60,462 nucleotides of DNA from Lacinutrix sp. C3R15 (GCF_018860825.1 NZ_JAHKPZ010000005.1:1-60462); one strand, 5' to 3'. Shown: positions 17,387 to 26,937, counted from the stretch's first letter. The notes: generated by a model from the sequence alone, not told the origin. Made by a program: numbers and translations.

Positions 17387-18919
17387 TTAAAATGGTACAT
17401 CATTATCAAATTCTTCTGGAGCACCAAAAGCATCATTTGGTGATGGAAAATGTTCGGTTTTAAAAGAATCATCATTTGCGGCAGCATTCATTTTAGAATG
17501 AAACTCAAAAGGCGAATCAAAATCATCAAGGTTATCAAACTTACCTAAATGCCCAATAAACTTTAAACGAATATTTTCTAGTCCACCATTTCTATGTTTT
17601 GCAATAATAAATTCTGCTTGACCTTCTGTTGGTGAGCGTTCTTCATCATCCCATTCATCAATTTTATAATATTCTGGTCTATAAATAAAACTTACAATAT
17701 CGGCATCTTGCTCAATTGCACCAGATTCACGTAAATCTGACAGTAAAGGTCTTTTACTACCTCCACGCGTTTCTACAGCACGTGATAATTGTGACAGTGC
17801 AATTACTGGCACCATTAATTCTTTTGCTAATGCTTTTAAGTTTCTAGAAATCATCGAGATTTCTTGTTCACGGTTTCCACCATGGCTTGGTCCACCTGTC
17901 ATTAACTGCAAGTAATCAATCATGATAAGTTTAATACCATGTTGAGATGCTAGACGTCTTGCTTTTGCACGTAAATCAAAAATAGAAAGTGATGGTGTAT
18001 CATCAATAAACAAAGGTGCTTTTTCAAGACTTTTTACTTTCACGTTTAGTTGTTCCCATTCGTGTTTTTCAAGTTTACCTGTTCTTAATTTTTCTGAAGA
18101 TAAACCCGTTTCACTAGAAATTAAACGTGTTATTAACTGTACAGAAGCCATCTCTAAAGAAAAGAAAGCTACTGGTACATTTTGGTCTACAGCAATATTT
18201 CTAGCCATAGATAAGGTTAAAGCTGTTTTACCCATACCAGGACGAGCAGCAACAATAATTAAATCGGAAGGTTGCCAACCAGAAGTTAATTTATCTAACT
18301 TATTAAAACCTGTAGCAATACCACTTAGTCCTTCTTGATTAGATATTTCTTCAATTTTCTTCTTTGCCTGGATTACTAAATCTTGTGCTGTTTCACTCGA
18401 TTTTTTGATATTTCCTTGGGTAACTTCGTATAGTTTAGATTCTGCGCTATCTAATAAATCAAAAACATCTTGTGTTTCATCATAGGCATCTTCAATAATT
18501 TCTGAAGATATTTTTATTAAACTACGCTGAATATACTTTTGTAAAATAATACGTGCATGAAACTCTATATGTGCTGAAGAGGATACTTTTTGCGTAAGCG
18601 AAATCAAGTAAAAATCACCACCTGAAACATCTAATTTTTGACTTTTCTTTAACTGGCTTGAAACGGTTAACAAGTCAATAGGCTCACTATTTTCAAACAG
18701 TTGAAAAATAGCTTCAAAAATATGTTGGTGAGCTTCTTTATAAAAAGCATCAGGACTTAAAATATCAATTACTTCATCTACACCTTTTTTATCTATCATC
18801 ATAGCACCAAGAACCACCTCTTCTAATTCAAGAGCCTGCGGAGGTATCTTTCCTTTTTCAAGGTTAATAATGGTACTTTTATCGACTGGATAGCCTTTTA
18901 TTGGGTTAGGTTGTTTCAT
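17387..18919 (-). CDS. dnaB: replicative DNA helicase
   Basis: 510 aa hexameric helicase that unwinds DNA at the fork. The N-terminal primase-contact domain (about 25-135) starts with PPQALELEEVVLGAMM. The RecA-like domain has Walker A ARPGMGKT (225-232), Walker B LIMIDYLQLM (about 331-340), the downstream motif RESGAIEQDAD and the arginine-finger region. No intein or insertion is seen. It is a single gene with a 250-base gap upstream. Confidence 0.97.
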   Translation of the reverse strand: MKQPNPIKGYPVDKSTIINLEKGKIPPQALELEEVVLGAMMIDKKGVDEVIDILSPDAFYKEAHQHIFEAIFQLFENSEPIDLLTVSSQLKKSQKLDVSGGDFYLISLTQKVSSSAHIEFHARIILQKYIQRSLIKISSEIIEDAYDETQDVFDLLDSAESKLYEVTQGNIKKSSETAQDLVIQAKKKIEEISNQEGLSGIATGFNKLDKLTSGWQPSDLIIVAARPGMGKTALTLSMARNIAVDQNVPVAFFSLEMASVQLITRLISSETGLSSEKLRTGKLEKHEWEQLNVKVKSLEKAPLFIDDTPSLSIFDLRAKARRLASQHGIKLIMIDYLQLMTGGPSHGGNREQEISMISRNLKALAKELMVPVIALSQLSRAVETRGGSKRPLLSDLRESGAIEQDADIVSFIYRPEYYKIDEWDDEERSPTEGQAEFIIAKHRNGGLENIRLKFIGHLGKFDNLDDFDSPFEFHSKMNAAANDDSFKTEHFPSPNDAFGAPEEFDNDVPF

Positions 18920-19117
18920 TTAATTGATAGCTTTTTTTGTAAGGTTAGCTGTAGTTTGTATTATTAAGCTACAACTGCATTTAATATTTTCGGCTTATTT
19001 TAATATGGCGAAAGTAAATAATTGTTGAGATAATTACACTTATAAAGATAGTTCAATCTCCACAGGTAGTCAACATTTTAACTGTTAATAAATAAAAAAT
19101 ATTGTTAATAAGCATAA

Positions 19118-19150
19118 AAAAAACTGAAGCGTAAAACTTCAGATTTTTTT
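19118..19150 (-). terminator. terminator downstream of accA
   Basis: CTGAAG (19124-19129) / CTTCAG (19137-19142), flanked by A-run and T-run. It lies just past the accA stop on the minus strand. Confidence 0.7.
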
Positions 19151-19172
19151 TATCAAGTGGTTTTAATAAGAA

Positions 19173-20126
19173 CTAGCCTTTATACACTCCCATATTTGCG
19201 TACTTTCCCATACGTTGATCTACTAAATCTTTTGGTGATAAGTTTTTAAGCTCTTCAAAAGTTTTAAGAATTGCAGCACTTACAGTAGCGAACGTTTTTT
19301 CTCTATCTTGATGTGCACCACCAAGCGGTTCTTTAATAATTTCATCTACAATTTTAAGTTTTTTCATATCTGTAGCTGTAAGCTTTAAAGCATCTGCTGC
19401 TTGTTCTTTGTACTCCCAGCTTCTCCATAAAATAGAAGAACAAGATTCTGGAGAAATTACAGAGTACCATGTGTTTTCTAACATAAGTACTTTATCTCCT
19501 ACACCAATACCTAATGCACCTCCAGAGGCTCCTTCACCAATAACAATAGTAATAATTGGCACTTTAAGTCTTGTCATTTCAAGAATGTTTCTGGCAATAG
19601 CTTCACCTTGCCCACGTTCTTCGGCTTCTAAACCAGGATATGCTCCAGGAGTATCTAACAACGTAACTACAGGAATACCAAATTTTTCGGCAGATTTCAT
19701 TAAGCGCAATGCTTTTCTGTATCCTTCAGGGTTTGCCATTCCAAAGTTTCTGTATTGTCTTGTTTTTGTATTGTACCCTTTTTGTTGCCCAATAAACATA
19801 AAACTTTGGTCACCAATTTTACCAAGACCACCAATCATTGCTTTATCATCTTTAAAGGTTCTGTCTCCATGAAGCTCTAAAAAAGATTCTCCACAAAGTG
19901 CTTTAATATAATCTAAAGTATATGGTCTATTAGGATGACGTGACATTTGTACACGCTGCCATGGTGTTAAGTTTTTGTATATATCTTTTTTGGTAGCTAA
20001 AAGTTTCTTTTCAATTTGCTTACAAGTTTCAGTAACATCTACTTCGCTTTCTGTACCAATAATTTGGCATTTTTGCAATTGATCTTCTAGCTCTTTTATA
20101 GGTAGTTCAAATTCTAAATATTCCAT
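19173..20126 (-). CDS. accA: acetyl-CoA carboxylase carboxyltransferase subunit alpha
   Basis: 317 aa, the usual length for AccA. With AccD it transfers CO2 from biotin to acetyl-CoA, the first committed step of fatty-acid synthesis. The N-terminal helical part carries [11 protein letters not shown]. The crotonase-like core has [17 protein letters not shown] (about 85-101), [14 protein letters not shown] (about 127-140), [16 protein letters not shown] (about 160-175) and [13 protein letters not shown] (about 197-209). The accD partner is not in this window. It has its own probable promoter (CAAAATTA 20160-20167 read on the minus strand). Confidence 0.97.
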   Translation of the reverse strand: MEYLEFELPIKELEDQLQKCQIIGTESEVDVTETCKQIEKKLLATKKDIYKNLTPWQRVQMSRHPNRPYTLDYIKALCGESFLELHGDRTFKDDKAMIGGLGKIGDQSFMFIGQQKGYNTKTRQYRNFGMANPEGYRKALRLMKSAEKFGIPVVTLLDTPGAYPGLEAEERGQGEAIARNILEMTRLKVPIITIVIGEGASGGALGIGVGDKVLMLENTWYSVISPESCSSILWRSWEYKEQAADALKLTATDMKKLKIVDEIIKEPLGGAHQDREKTFATVSAAILKTFEELKNLSPKDLVDQRMGKYANMGVYKG

Positions 20127-20159
20127 TTTTGAATTTAAGTTTAATTAATAGTTAGAGTG

Positions 20160-20167
20160 CAAAATTA
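20160..20167 (-). promoter_or_regulatory. -7 box for accA
   Basis: Read on the minus strand this is TAATTTTG (TAnnTTTG), about 35 bases upstream of the accA start. No TTG at the ideal distance. Confidence 0.4.
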
Positions 20168-20180
20168 CGTATTTTTTTGT

Positions 20181-21083
20181 TTACTCTTTTATCTTCTTTG
20201 CTTTTAAAGCTTTTCTATTTTTTAAAATCCCGTTAAGTAGCACTACTCCAAGAATTAAAGAAGCGCCATAATAAAAATTTGTTGACATTTTTTCTTTTTC
20301 TGGAAAAAGCAAAATTGCTAAAATAATGCCGTAAATAGGTTCTAAATTATAGGTAAGCACAACTGTATACGGACTTATATAGCGCATTACGTATACCGAA
20401 GCTATAAAAGCATAGGCAGTACATACAGATGCAAGAATAAACAAGTATATATAATCTGTTGTTGGCAATTGAAAAAAGGAAACCGAGAAACCATCATAAA
20501 AAACCATAAGAAATATAGTTATAAAAGCTACTCCGCTAATAAACTCATAAAAGGAAATGGTAGTTGCTGAATATTTTTCTAGAAATTTTCCGTTTAAAAC
20601 AGCAAATAAAGAGGATAAAAAAGCAGAAGTAATTCCTAAAATAATTCCGTTTATATATTTTATTTCACTTTGTGTAATTATAAAAACACCCACAATTACA
20701 ATACAACCAAAGAGAATTTCGTACCAAATAATTTTTCGTTTATAAATTATAGGTTCTAATAGAGATGCAAAAAATGCACCTGTTGAAAACATGGCTAACG
20801 TAATAGATACGTTAGAAACATCTATGGCTCCAAAAAAAGTAATCCAATGTAAAGCAATAACAATTCCTGCTAGAGATAGTTTTGCAATTGCGCTTATAGA
20901 TAGTTTAATTTTAGTTTTAGAAATGGCTACATAAACGCTAACTAATATGGTTGCCATTAGCATTCTGAACCAAACTAATGGTACTGCATTAATGGTAATT
21001 AACTCGCCAAGTATTGCTGTAAAACCTGCAATAAATACTAAAATATGTAAGTGCAGATAATTTTTAAGCTTATCGTTTAGCAT
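20181..21083 (-). CDS. EamA/DMT-family transporter
   Basis: 300 aa with ten hydrophobic segments arranged as two five-helix EamA repeats, typical of RhaT/YdcZ-like exporters of small metabolites. Segments WFRMLMATILVSVYV (N-half) and SPYTVVLTYNLEPIYGIILA (C-half, about 238-257) are characteristic. The Lys/Arg-rich C-terminus (KNRKALKAKKIKE) is cytoplasmic. The start overlaps the LptF/G-like gene by 14 bases, suggesting an operon tgt-lptF/G-eamA. Substrate unknown. Confidence 0.88.
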   Translation of the reverse strand: MLNDKLKNYLHLHILVFIAGFTAILGELITINAVPLVWFRMLMATILVSVYVAISKTKIKLSISAIAKLSLAGIVIALHWITFFGAIDVSNVSITLAMFSTGAFFASLLEPIIYKRKIIWYEILFGCIVIVGVFIITQSEIKYINGIILGITSAFLSSLFAVLNGKFLEKYSATTISFYEFISGVAFITIFLMVFYDGFSVSFFQLPTTDYIYLFILASVCTAYAFIASVYVMRYISPYTVVLTYNLEPIYGIILAILLFPEKEKMSTNFYYGASLILGVVLLNGILKNRKALKAKKIKE

Positions 21084-22146
21084 TGTAAAGTAAGTATAAG
21101 GCTAATATACCAAATAGTATATTAGGGAACCAAACTGCTAAAATTGGTGAAAAATCGGATTGTGCTGCCATAACCCCAAAAATCTTATCAAAAAACACAA
21201 AAACCATTGCTATACAAATACCAAAAGCAAGATTTACACCCATTCCTCCTCGACGTTTAATAGAAGAAACTGCTACTGCTATTATGGTTAATATAAACAC
21301 CGAAACTGGCAAACTCCATTTTCTGTATTTTACTAATTTATAACGACCAATGTTAGAAGACCCTCTTTGCTCTTCTTTAGCAATAAAATTTGTTAAATCA
21401 CCATAGGTTAGTGTTTCTGCAATATATTCTACAGGAGTAAGATCTTCTAAATCAAAAGAAAACAAGGTATCTTTTCTTCTTTCTTTTACTATAATATCAT
21501 CATGATCTCCTATGGTTCGTTTAACGTATCTTATTAATCTATAGGTAGAGTCTTTTTCTATAAAACGAATGTTTTGTGCTTCCATTTTATAGATCATTTT
21601 ATCATTTTCAAAATGTTCTAAAGTAAAATTATGCCCTAGTTTTTCTTTTATATTAAAACTACTTACATAAATGTAATCGTTATCATTTATCTGCCTATAC
21701 ACGTTTCTAGTATCTGCTGCACTTTTTCCTTTTTTAAAGTATTTATAGTCAAAATCATTAAACCCTTTACTTGCTTCTGGTGCTAAATAAAGTCCTAAAA
21801 TAAGTGCAAATACTGCAACAATAGATGCACCAATTAAGTATGGTCTTAAAAATCTTGTAAAAGAAACTCCAGAGCTTAAAAAGGCAACTATTTCTGTATT
21901 GTTAGCTAATTTTGACGTGAAAAAGATTACCGATAAAAATAAAAATAAAGGAAAAAGTAAATGTGCAAAATAAACGGTAAAGTCTACAAAATATAGTAGT
22001 ACTTCTCCTAGTGGCACATCGTTTTCAAGAATTTTACCAATTTTTTCTGCTAGGTGTACTGTTATTCCAATAGGAATAAAGAGTAGCAACATCATGAAAA
22101 ATGTAGACAAATAGCGTTTTAATATGTACCAATCGAGTATTTTCAA
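21070..22146 (-). CDS. LptF/LptG-family permease
   Basis: 358 aa, YjgP/YjgQ family; the inner-membrane partner of LptB in extracting lipopolysaccharide for transport. Start MKILDWYILKRYLSTFF is the classic LptF/G N-terminus. Three membrane segments lie at about 12-125, a periplasmic beta-jellyroll region at about 130-265, and three more segments at 275-355. I cannot separate LptF from LptG by eye. The ATPase LptB is encoded at 59375-60115. It follows tgt by 18 bases and overlaps the EamA gene. Confidence 0.9.
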   Translation of the reverse strand: MKILDWYILKRYLSTFFMMLLLFIPIGITVHLAEKIGKILENDVPLGEVLLYFVDFTVYFAHLLFPLFLFLSVIFFTSKLANNTEIVAFLSSGVSFTRFLRPYLIGASIVAVFALILGLYLAPEASKGFNDFDYKYFKKGKSAADTRNVYRQINDNDYIYVSSFNIKEKLGHNFTLEHFENDKMIYKMEAQNIRFIEKDSTYRLIRYVKRTIGDHDDIIVKERRKDTLFSFDLEDLTPVEYIAETLTYGDLTNFIAKEEQRGSSNIGRYKLVKYRKWSLPVSVFILTIIAVAVSSIKRRGGMGVNLAFGICIAMVFVFFDKIFGVMAAQSDFSPILAVWFPNILFGILALYLLYNAKR

Positions 22147-22164
22147 CGTTCTTTTTGTTGTTAA

Positions 22165-23295
22165 TTATAGACGTTTATCCATTTGTTTTACCATTTTATC
22201 TTTCCAGATTCTAAAATCTCCTGCTAATATATGTTTTCTAGCCTCGCGAACCAACCATAAATAAAAACCTAAATTATGAATAGTAGCTATTTGCTTTCCT
22301 AGTATTTCATTTACAGTAAATAAGTGTCTTAAATATGCTTTACTATATTCAGTATCAACAAAAGTAATAGCCATATCATCAATGGCAGAAAAATCATTTT
22401 CCCACTTTTTATTTTTAATATTAATGGTACCATGTGCAGTAAATAACATTCCGTTTCTGGCGTTACGTGTTGGCATAACACAGTCAAACATATCAATACC
22501 TAAAGCAATATTTTCTAGAATATTTATTGGTGTACCAACACCCATTAAATAGCGAGGTTTATCTTCTGGTAAAATTTCTGTAACCACTTCTGTCATAGCA
22601 TACATTTCTTCTGCAGGTTCTCCTACAGAAAGCCCTCCAATAGCATTTCCTTCTGCTCCTGCATTTGCTATATATTCGGCAGATTGGCGACGTAAATCTT
22701 TATATGTACTACCTTGTACTATAGGAAAAAAGGTTTGCCCATAATCATATTTTAAAGGTGTTTTTTCTAAATGATTGATACATCTATTTAACCAACGATG
22801 CGTCATGTGCATAGAGCGTTTTGCGTAGTTATAATCACAAGGATAAGGTGTACACTCATCAAAAGCCATAATAATATCTGCACCAATGCTTCGTTGAATT
22901 TCCATTACATTTTCTGGAGTAAACATGTGCATACTTCCATCTATATGTGATTTAAACTTAACACCCTCTTCTTTAATTTTTCTGTTAGCAGAAAGAGAAT
23001 ATACTTGATAACCACCAGAGTCTGTTAATATATTTCTATCCCAATTCATAAACTTATGCAGTCCTCCTGCCTGTTCTAAAATGGTAGTTTTAGGTCTTAA
23101 AAACAAATGGTAAGTGTTTCCTAAAATAATATCTGGATTGATATCTTTTTTTAATTCGCGTTGGTGTACTCCTTTTACAGAAGCTACTGTACCAACAGGC
23201 ATAAATATAGGAGTTTCTATTTCACCATGATCTGTAGTCATTACTCCTGCTCTTGCACTACTTTGTGGGTCTTTTGCTTTTAATTCAAATTTCAT
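22165..23295 (-). CDS. tgt: tRNA-guanine transglycosylase lacking zinc cysteines
   Basis: 376 aa enzyme that exchanges guanine-34 for the queuosine precursor in tRNA-Asp, -Asn, -His and -Tyr. Catalytic parts are intact: general base Asp92 (TDSGGYQ), DEC at 146-148, and nucleophile Asp271 in FDCVMPTRNARNG. The structural zinc site C-x-C-x2-C...H of other bacterial enzymes is mostly gone. The three cysteine positions, set by the same 38- and 26-residue spacings as in the Zymomonas enzyme (Asp280, Cys318/320/323, His349), are Ala309, Thr311 and Asp314; only His340 remains. The flanking IDD and YSKAYLRHL align without gaps, so this is substitution, not deletion. First gene of a probable tgt-lptF/G-eamA unit. 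Confidence 0.95.
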   Translation of the reverse strand: MKFELKAKDPQSSARAGVMTTDHGEIETPIFMPVGTVASVKGVHQRELKKDINPDIILGNTYHLFLRPKTTILEQAGGLHKFMNWDRNILTDSGGYQVYSLSANRKIKEEGVKFKSHIDGSMHMFTPENVMEIQRSIGADIIMAFDECTPYPCDYNYAKRSMHMTHRWLNRCINHLEKTPLKYDYGQTFFPIVQGSTYKDLRRQSAEYIANAGAEGNAIGGLSVGEPAEEMYAMTEVVTEILPEDKPRYLMGVGTPINILENIALGIDMFDCVMPTRNARNGMLFTAHGTINIKNKKWENDFSAIDDMAITFVDTEYSKAYLRHLFTVNEILGKQIATIHNLGFYLWLVREARKHILAGDFRIWKDKMVKQMDKRL

Positions 23296-23483
23296 TTAAA
23301 CATATTAAGAAGTGGCAAATATAATTAACTAAACAAGATACCTTCTTAAACATTTAATAAAATTATTAATTCTTACCCTTTTTTGGCTATTAAAATTTCA
23401 TATAAATGCAACAGAAAGATTTGTAAAAGAAAATAATTACTTTGTATCTTCGTTTTAACTACAAATCAATAAAAAGAATAATT

Positions 23484-24068
23484 ATGAAAAAAATCTTTAT
23501 TACAGGTATATTATTTTTGGGTTTCCTTTGTAATATGCAAGGACAAAATGGTAGCGGATTTGGTTTAAAAGCTGGTTTAAACTACAATGCTAATGGTAAA
23601 TATTTTGAGTCTATTAATGCAAACTCTGAAAATCCAGATAGAAATGTTGGCTTTCATATTGGTGCTTTTGGTAAGGTAGGAGATAAAATATTTTTTAAAC
23701 CTGAAATTGTTTATACTAAAACGAAAAGTGATTATGATAGTGATGACTTTACCATGCAAAAACTAGATGCACCACTATTAATAGGTGTAAAGTTTTTAAA
23801 TTATTTTAATGCATTTGGAGGTCCTTCTTTACAATACATTTTAGACACAGAGTTTGACGGTGTTGCTATTAGCGAAGTTGAAAAAGATTTTACGGTAGGT
23901 CTTAATTTTGGGTTTGGAGTAAGCTTTAACTCTATAGGAATAGATTTAAGGTATGAAAGAGGTTTTACTGAAAACGAAGCTACTTTTGTTAGTAATAATG
24001 GTTTAAATGTTAGTAGAATTGATACAAGACCTGACCAATTAATTTTAAGTCTTTCTATTTTATTATAA
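23484..24068 (+). CDS. outer-membrane beta-barrel (porin-like) protein
   Basis: About 194 aa from ATG 23484; an upstream in-frame start at 23442 would add 14 residues ahead of an otherwise perfect signal peptide (MKKIFITGILFLGFLCNMQGQ). The mature protein shows alternating amphipathic strands such as GFGLKAGLNYNANG, NVGFHIGAFGKVGDKIFFKPEIVY and VGLNFGFGVSFNSIGIDLRYERGF, as in the OmpW/PorT-like eight-strand barrels (outer membrane protein beta-barrel family), and ends in a C-terminal strand rich in Leu/Ser. Function unspecified. It is a lone gene with a bidirectional terminator. Confidence 0.85.
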   Translation: MKKIFITGILFLGFLCNMQGQNGSGFGLKAGLNYNANGKYFESINANSENPDRNVGFHIGAFGKVGDKIFFKPEIVYTKTKSDYDSDDFTMQKLDAPLLIGVKFLNYFNAFGGPSLQYILDTEFDGVAISEVEKDFTVGLNFGFGVSFNSIGIDLRYERGFTENEATFVSNNGLNVSRIDTRPDQLILSLSILL

Positions 24069-24084
24069 TTGCAAATAGATAAAT

Positions 24085-24124
24085 AAAAAAAAGCCACTTT
24101 TATTAATAAAAGTGGCTTTTTTTT
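24085..24124. terminator. bidirectional terminator
   Basis: A perfect palindrome, GCCACTTTTATT / AATAAAAGTGGC (24093-24116), with A8 before and T8 after. It serves the beta-barrel gene (+) and the FKBP lipoprotein gene (-). Confidence 0.88.
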
Positions 24125-24140
24125 ATTTTATGATTTTGTT

Positions 24141-25199
24141 TTATTGTTCTGGATACGTATCATCTAAATAATCTGGTGTACCATTACCATTAGAGTCTGG
24201 CGCTATAAATGTATAAAGGGTATACGTAGCATTAGTATTACTATAATCAATTTCGATAAAAACTTCTCCTTCTACTGCATTAGCATCAAAATAAGCTTGT
24301 GCTTCTTCTTTAGTAGTAAAATCTGCCATACCTTCTTCTGGATAAGATTTTAATTCAATTTCATCGGCTGTGTTTACTCCATCACCATCATCATCTGTAT
24401 CAAAAAAGTTTGGAGCATCATCTTCATTTGTATCATCATCATAAACATCTAAATCCGCATCTAGATCTTCTAAAAACGAAGGAATACCATCACCATCATG
24501 ATCTAATAAAACGCGATCAAATAAATTAAATTTAAAAATTAATGGAGTATAATTGGATACGTCTTCTAATACTTGAGCAAAATAACCAATACCTGAAGGA
24601 ATAAAAGCTGCACCAATACCATGATTATGGTAGGTATCTGTACCATCACCATTAGGCGTAAAATTAGTAGCCGTTTTAAATTCTACTAAAGCTTCTCTAA
24701 ATCCTGTAACTACTCCTCCGCTTAACACTTGAGTTAACTCAAAGTCTTGTAAATTAGCAACGCTATCAAAAATAACACCACCAGTACTACTACCTTCATA
24801 GGTTACGTAAACTTTATCTATAAAATGTACATCTTGGCCTTGACCTTGTCTTACCTCTATATAATACATTTTATAAAATAAACCTTCTTCTAATGGGTCT
24901 TCAACCATTTTAAACTTAAGTTCTGGTCTATCTATAATCGCTGTTTTACTTGGGTCTTCAGTAAGAGCTGTAAAAACAATTTCAAAATCATCATTAGCTA
25001 CACTATAAGGGTTTGTAAAGTCAAAATCATCATAGTTATAAAAATGTGTTTCTAAAAAGGTTTCAATTTCTTCTAAATCTTCTGCGTAAACCTCTGTTCT
25101 ATCTCTTAATGCAACAGTATTGGTATCATCATCTGGTGTACAAGATGCTATAACTACTATTAATGCAAATACAACGATTGCTATTTTTCTTAATTTCAT
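24141..25199 (-). CDS. FKBP-type peptidyl-prolyl isomerase lipoprotein with Asp-rich repeats
   Basis: 352 aa. Lipoprotein signal peptide with I-A-S-C, lipidated Cys20. An FKBP domain follows (about 115-228), recognisable by KVYVTYEG, GVIFDS, VVTGFREAL and IPSGIGYF. After it come acidic thrombospondin-type-3-like motifs (DHDGDGIPSFLEDLDAD, DTDDDGDGVNTADE, DSNGNGTPDYLDD; about 232-275 and at the C-terminus) that should bind calcium. It would be anchored in the envelope as a folding factor or scaffold; flavobacterial gliding and secretion systems use FKBP lipoproteins (for example GldI), but this is a different, larger protein. Monocistronic. Confidence 0.85.
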   Translation of the reverse strand: MKLRKIAIVVFALIVVIASCTPDDDTNTVALRDRTEVYAEDLEEIETFLETHFYNYDDFDFTNPYSVANDDFEIVFTALTEDPSKTAIIDRPELKFKMVEDPLEEGLFYKMYYIEVRQGQGQDVHFIDKVYVTYEGSSTGGVIFDSVANLQDFELTQVLSGGVVTGFREALVEFKTATNFTPNGDGTDTYHNHGIGAAFIPSGIGYFAQVLEDVSNYTPLIFKFNLFDRVLLDHDGDGIPSFLEDLDADLDVYDDDTNEDDAPNFFDTDDDGDGVNTADEIELKSYPEEGMADFTTKEEAQAYFDANAVEGEVFIEIDYSNTNATYTLYTFIAPDSNGNGTPDYLDDTYPEQ

Positions 25200-25295
25200 C
25201 TTAATATTTTTATTTTTCCTTATTCCATAATAATAAAGATTAACCTTATTTGTTTATAAACAAAAAATTTAGGTTATTTCAATATTACTATTTTT

Positions 25296-25328
25296 TTGCA
25301 CGCAAGATACAATTTTAAACTAATTTTG
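25296..25328 (+). promoter_or_regulatory. promoter of the S4-domain gene
   Basis: TTG at 25296-25298 and TAATTTTG at 25321-25328 with a 22-base spacer, 37 bases before the ATG at 25366. Confidence 0.5.
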
Positions 25329-25365
25329 CACAAGAAGATTAACCTAGTTTTTTATATTAAATAAT

Positions 25366-25740
25366 ATGCGAATTGATAAATTTTTGTGGTGTGTTAGATA
25401 TTTTAAAACAAGAAGTATTGCTACTACTGCTTGTAAAAAAGGACATGTTAAAGTAAATGGAGATACTACAAAACCAAGTCGAGAAGTTTACCCTACAGAT
25501 ACTATAGAGGTTAGAAAAAACCAAATAAATTATAAGTTAAAGGTGAATGATATACCACCAAATCGAGTTGGCGCAAAGTTGGTAGATATTTACCGAACAG
25601 ATATTACACCTAAAGAGGCTTTTGAAGCGCAAGAACTTTTAAAATATTCTAAGGATTATTATAGAAAAAAAGGAACTGGTAGACCTACAAAAAAAGACAG
25701 AAGAGATATTGAAGATTATAATGAAGAAAATCAAGATTAA
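25366..25740 (+). CDS. S4-domain RNA-binding protein (Hsp15/HslR-like)
   Basis: 124 aa. The N-terminus MRIDKFLWCVRYFKTRS and KGHVKVNGDTTKPSREV (about 25-41) form a complete S4 RNA-binding domain. The Lys/Arg-rich tail with GTGRPTKKDRRD (about 104-115) matches Hsp15/HslR, which recovers 50S subunits carrying a nascent chain after stalled translation. Length and layout fit the family. The phosphoribosyltransferase gene follows after 42 bases. Confidence 0.9.
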   Translation: MRIDKFLWCVRYFKTRSIATTACKKGHVKVNGDTTKPSREVYPTDTIEVRKNQINYKLKVNDIPPNRVGAKLVDIYRTDITPKEAFEAQELLKYSKDYYRKKGTGRPTKKDRRDIEDYNEENQD

Positions 25741-25782
25741 AATTATTACTTTTATTTTATCTTTGAAAAAACAACTATAACT

Positions 25783-26286
25783 ATGGTTAGCAAAAAAAAC
25801 AGCATCCTATCACACGAAGAAATACAACATAAAATTAAACGAATTGCGTATCAAATATATGAAAGCAATGTAAATGAAGCGGAAGTTGTTTTAGCAGGAA
25901 TAGATAGTAATGGCTACATTTTAGCTAAAAAGCTTAAAACCGTGTTATCTAAAATCTCTACTATAAAACCTATACTTTGTAAAGTTATAATAGATAAAAA
26001 AAATCCTTTAAACCCAATTAATACTTCTATACCAGCAACAGAATACACAAACAAGTCTGTTATATTAATAGATGATGTGTTAAACAGTGGTACTACACTA
26101 GTTTATGGTGTTAAACATTTTTTAGATGTACCTTTAAAGCAATTTAAAACCGCTGTATTAGTAAATAGAAATCATAAAAAGTATCCCGTTAAAGCAGATT
26201 TTAAAGGTATTTCTCTTTCTACTTCCTTACACGAACATATTGATGTTGTATTAGAAGGAACTAATTTTGAAGCTTTCTTAAAATAA
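25783..26286 (+). CDS. type I phosphoribosyltransferase (PyrR-like)
   Basis: 167 aa. The PRPP-binding loop VILIDDVLNSGTT (93-105) is intact, and AGIDSNGYILAKKL (38-51) is the substrate-side loop. Size and the flanking VNRNHKKYPVKADFKG (about 137-152) resemble PyrR/hypoxanthine phosphoribosyltransferases. Whether it is a pyrimidine regulator or a salvage enzyme is open; no pyr genes are nearby. Its end overlaps the convergent aroK gene by 9 bases. Confidence 0.85.
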   Translation: MVSKKNSILSHEEIQHKIKRIAYQIYESNVNEAEVVLAGIDSNGYILAKKLKTVLSKISTIKPILCKVIIDKKNPLNPINTSIPATEYTNKSVILIDDVLNSGTTLVYGVKHFLDVPLKQFKTAVLVNRNHKKYPVKADFKGISLSTSLHEHIDVVLEGTNFEAFLK

Positions 26287-26796
26287 TTGCATTAAAATAG
26301 ATTCTATAATTTCGTTTTCCTTCTTGTTAGCATCTATAGTATACGTTGCTTTAGAGTAAAAAGGTAATCTTTCAAAAAGGTGTTTACCAACAAACTCTGT
26401 AAGTTCTTCTTTTGTTTTAAGATGCGCAATAATTGGTCTTTTAGCTGTTTCGTTAAAAGCCCTTTCTACTAAATTAGGGATAGTAACTTGTAAATAAACC
26501 GTTTTAATATTTGATTTGTTTAGTAGCAAACTCATATTATCACTATAGCAAGGAGTACCACCACCTAAACTTATTACAGTATTCATGTTGGCAGCAATAG
26601 CTTTTTTTAAGTAAAGGTGTTCTATTTTTCTAAAATATATCTCTCCCTTATTTAAAAATATTTCTTTTATGGTGGTTTTTTCTTCCTTTTCTATAAAATC
26701 ATCCAGGTCTAAAAATTCAAAATCTAAAATTTTGGCTATTTTTTTGCCTAAATATGATTTTCCCGAAGCCATATACCCTATTAAAATTATTTTCAT
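26278..26796 (-). CDS. aroK: shikimate kinase
   Basis: 172 aa, the normal length. It phosphorylates shikimate in aromatic amino acid synthesis. Walker A is GYMASGKSYL (7-16); the shikimate-binding DLDDFIE (31-37) and ALGGG-type SLGGGTP (75-81) motifs and the LID residues in RPIIAH (118-123) are present. It overlaps the convergent phosphoribosyltransferase gene by 9 bases. Single gene. Confidence 0.93.
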   Translation of the reverse strand: MKIILIGYMASGKSYLGKKIAKILDFEFLDLDDFIEKEEKTTIKEIFLNKGEIYFRKIEHLYLKKAIAANMNTVISLGGGTPCYSDNMSLLLNKSNIKTVYLQVTIPNLVERAFNETAKRPIIAHLKTKEELTEFVGKHLFERLPFYSKATYTIDANKKENEIIESILMQLF

Positions 26797-26882
26797 TTTA
26801 ACGCTTCTTATTGATTATTAAAAACATACATTATCGCTTGACAAAAAAACGAAAAAAAAATAAAAAAAATTAAATAAAAGCA

Positions 26883-26912
26883 TTGTTTTATTAATAAAAC
26901 CTTCTATATTTG
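26883..26912 (+). promoter_or_regulatory. promoter of tRNA-Lys copy 1
   Basis: TTG (26883-26885), 19 bases, TATATTTG (26905-26912): an ideal Bacteroidota promoter, about 25 bases before the mature tRNA 5' end. Confidence 0.75.
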
Positions 26913-26937
26913 CACCCTCGTTAGAGCGAAACAAAAT

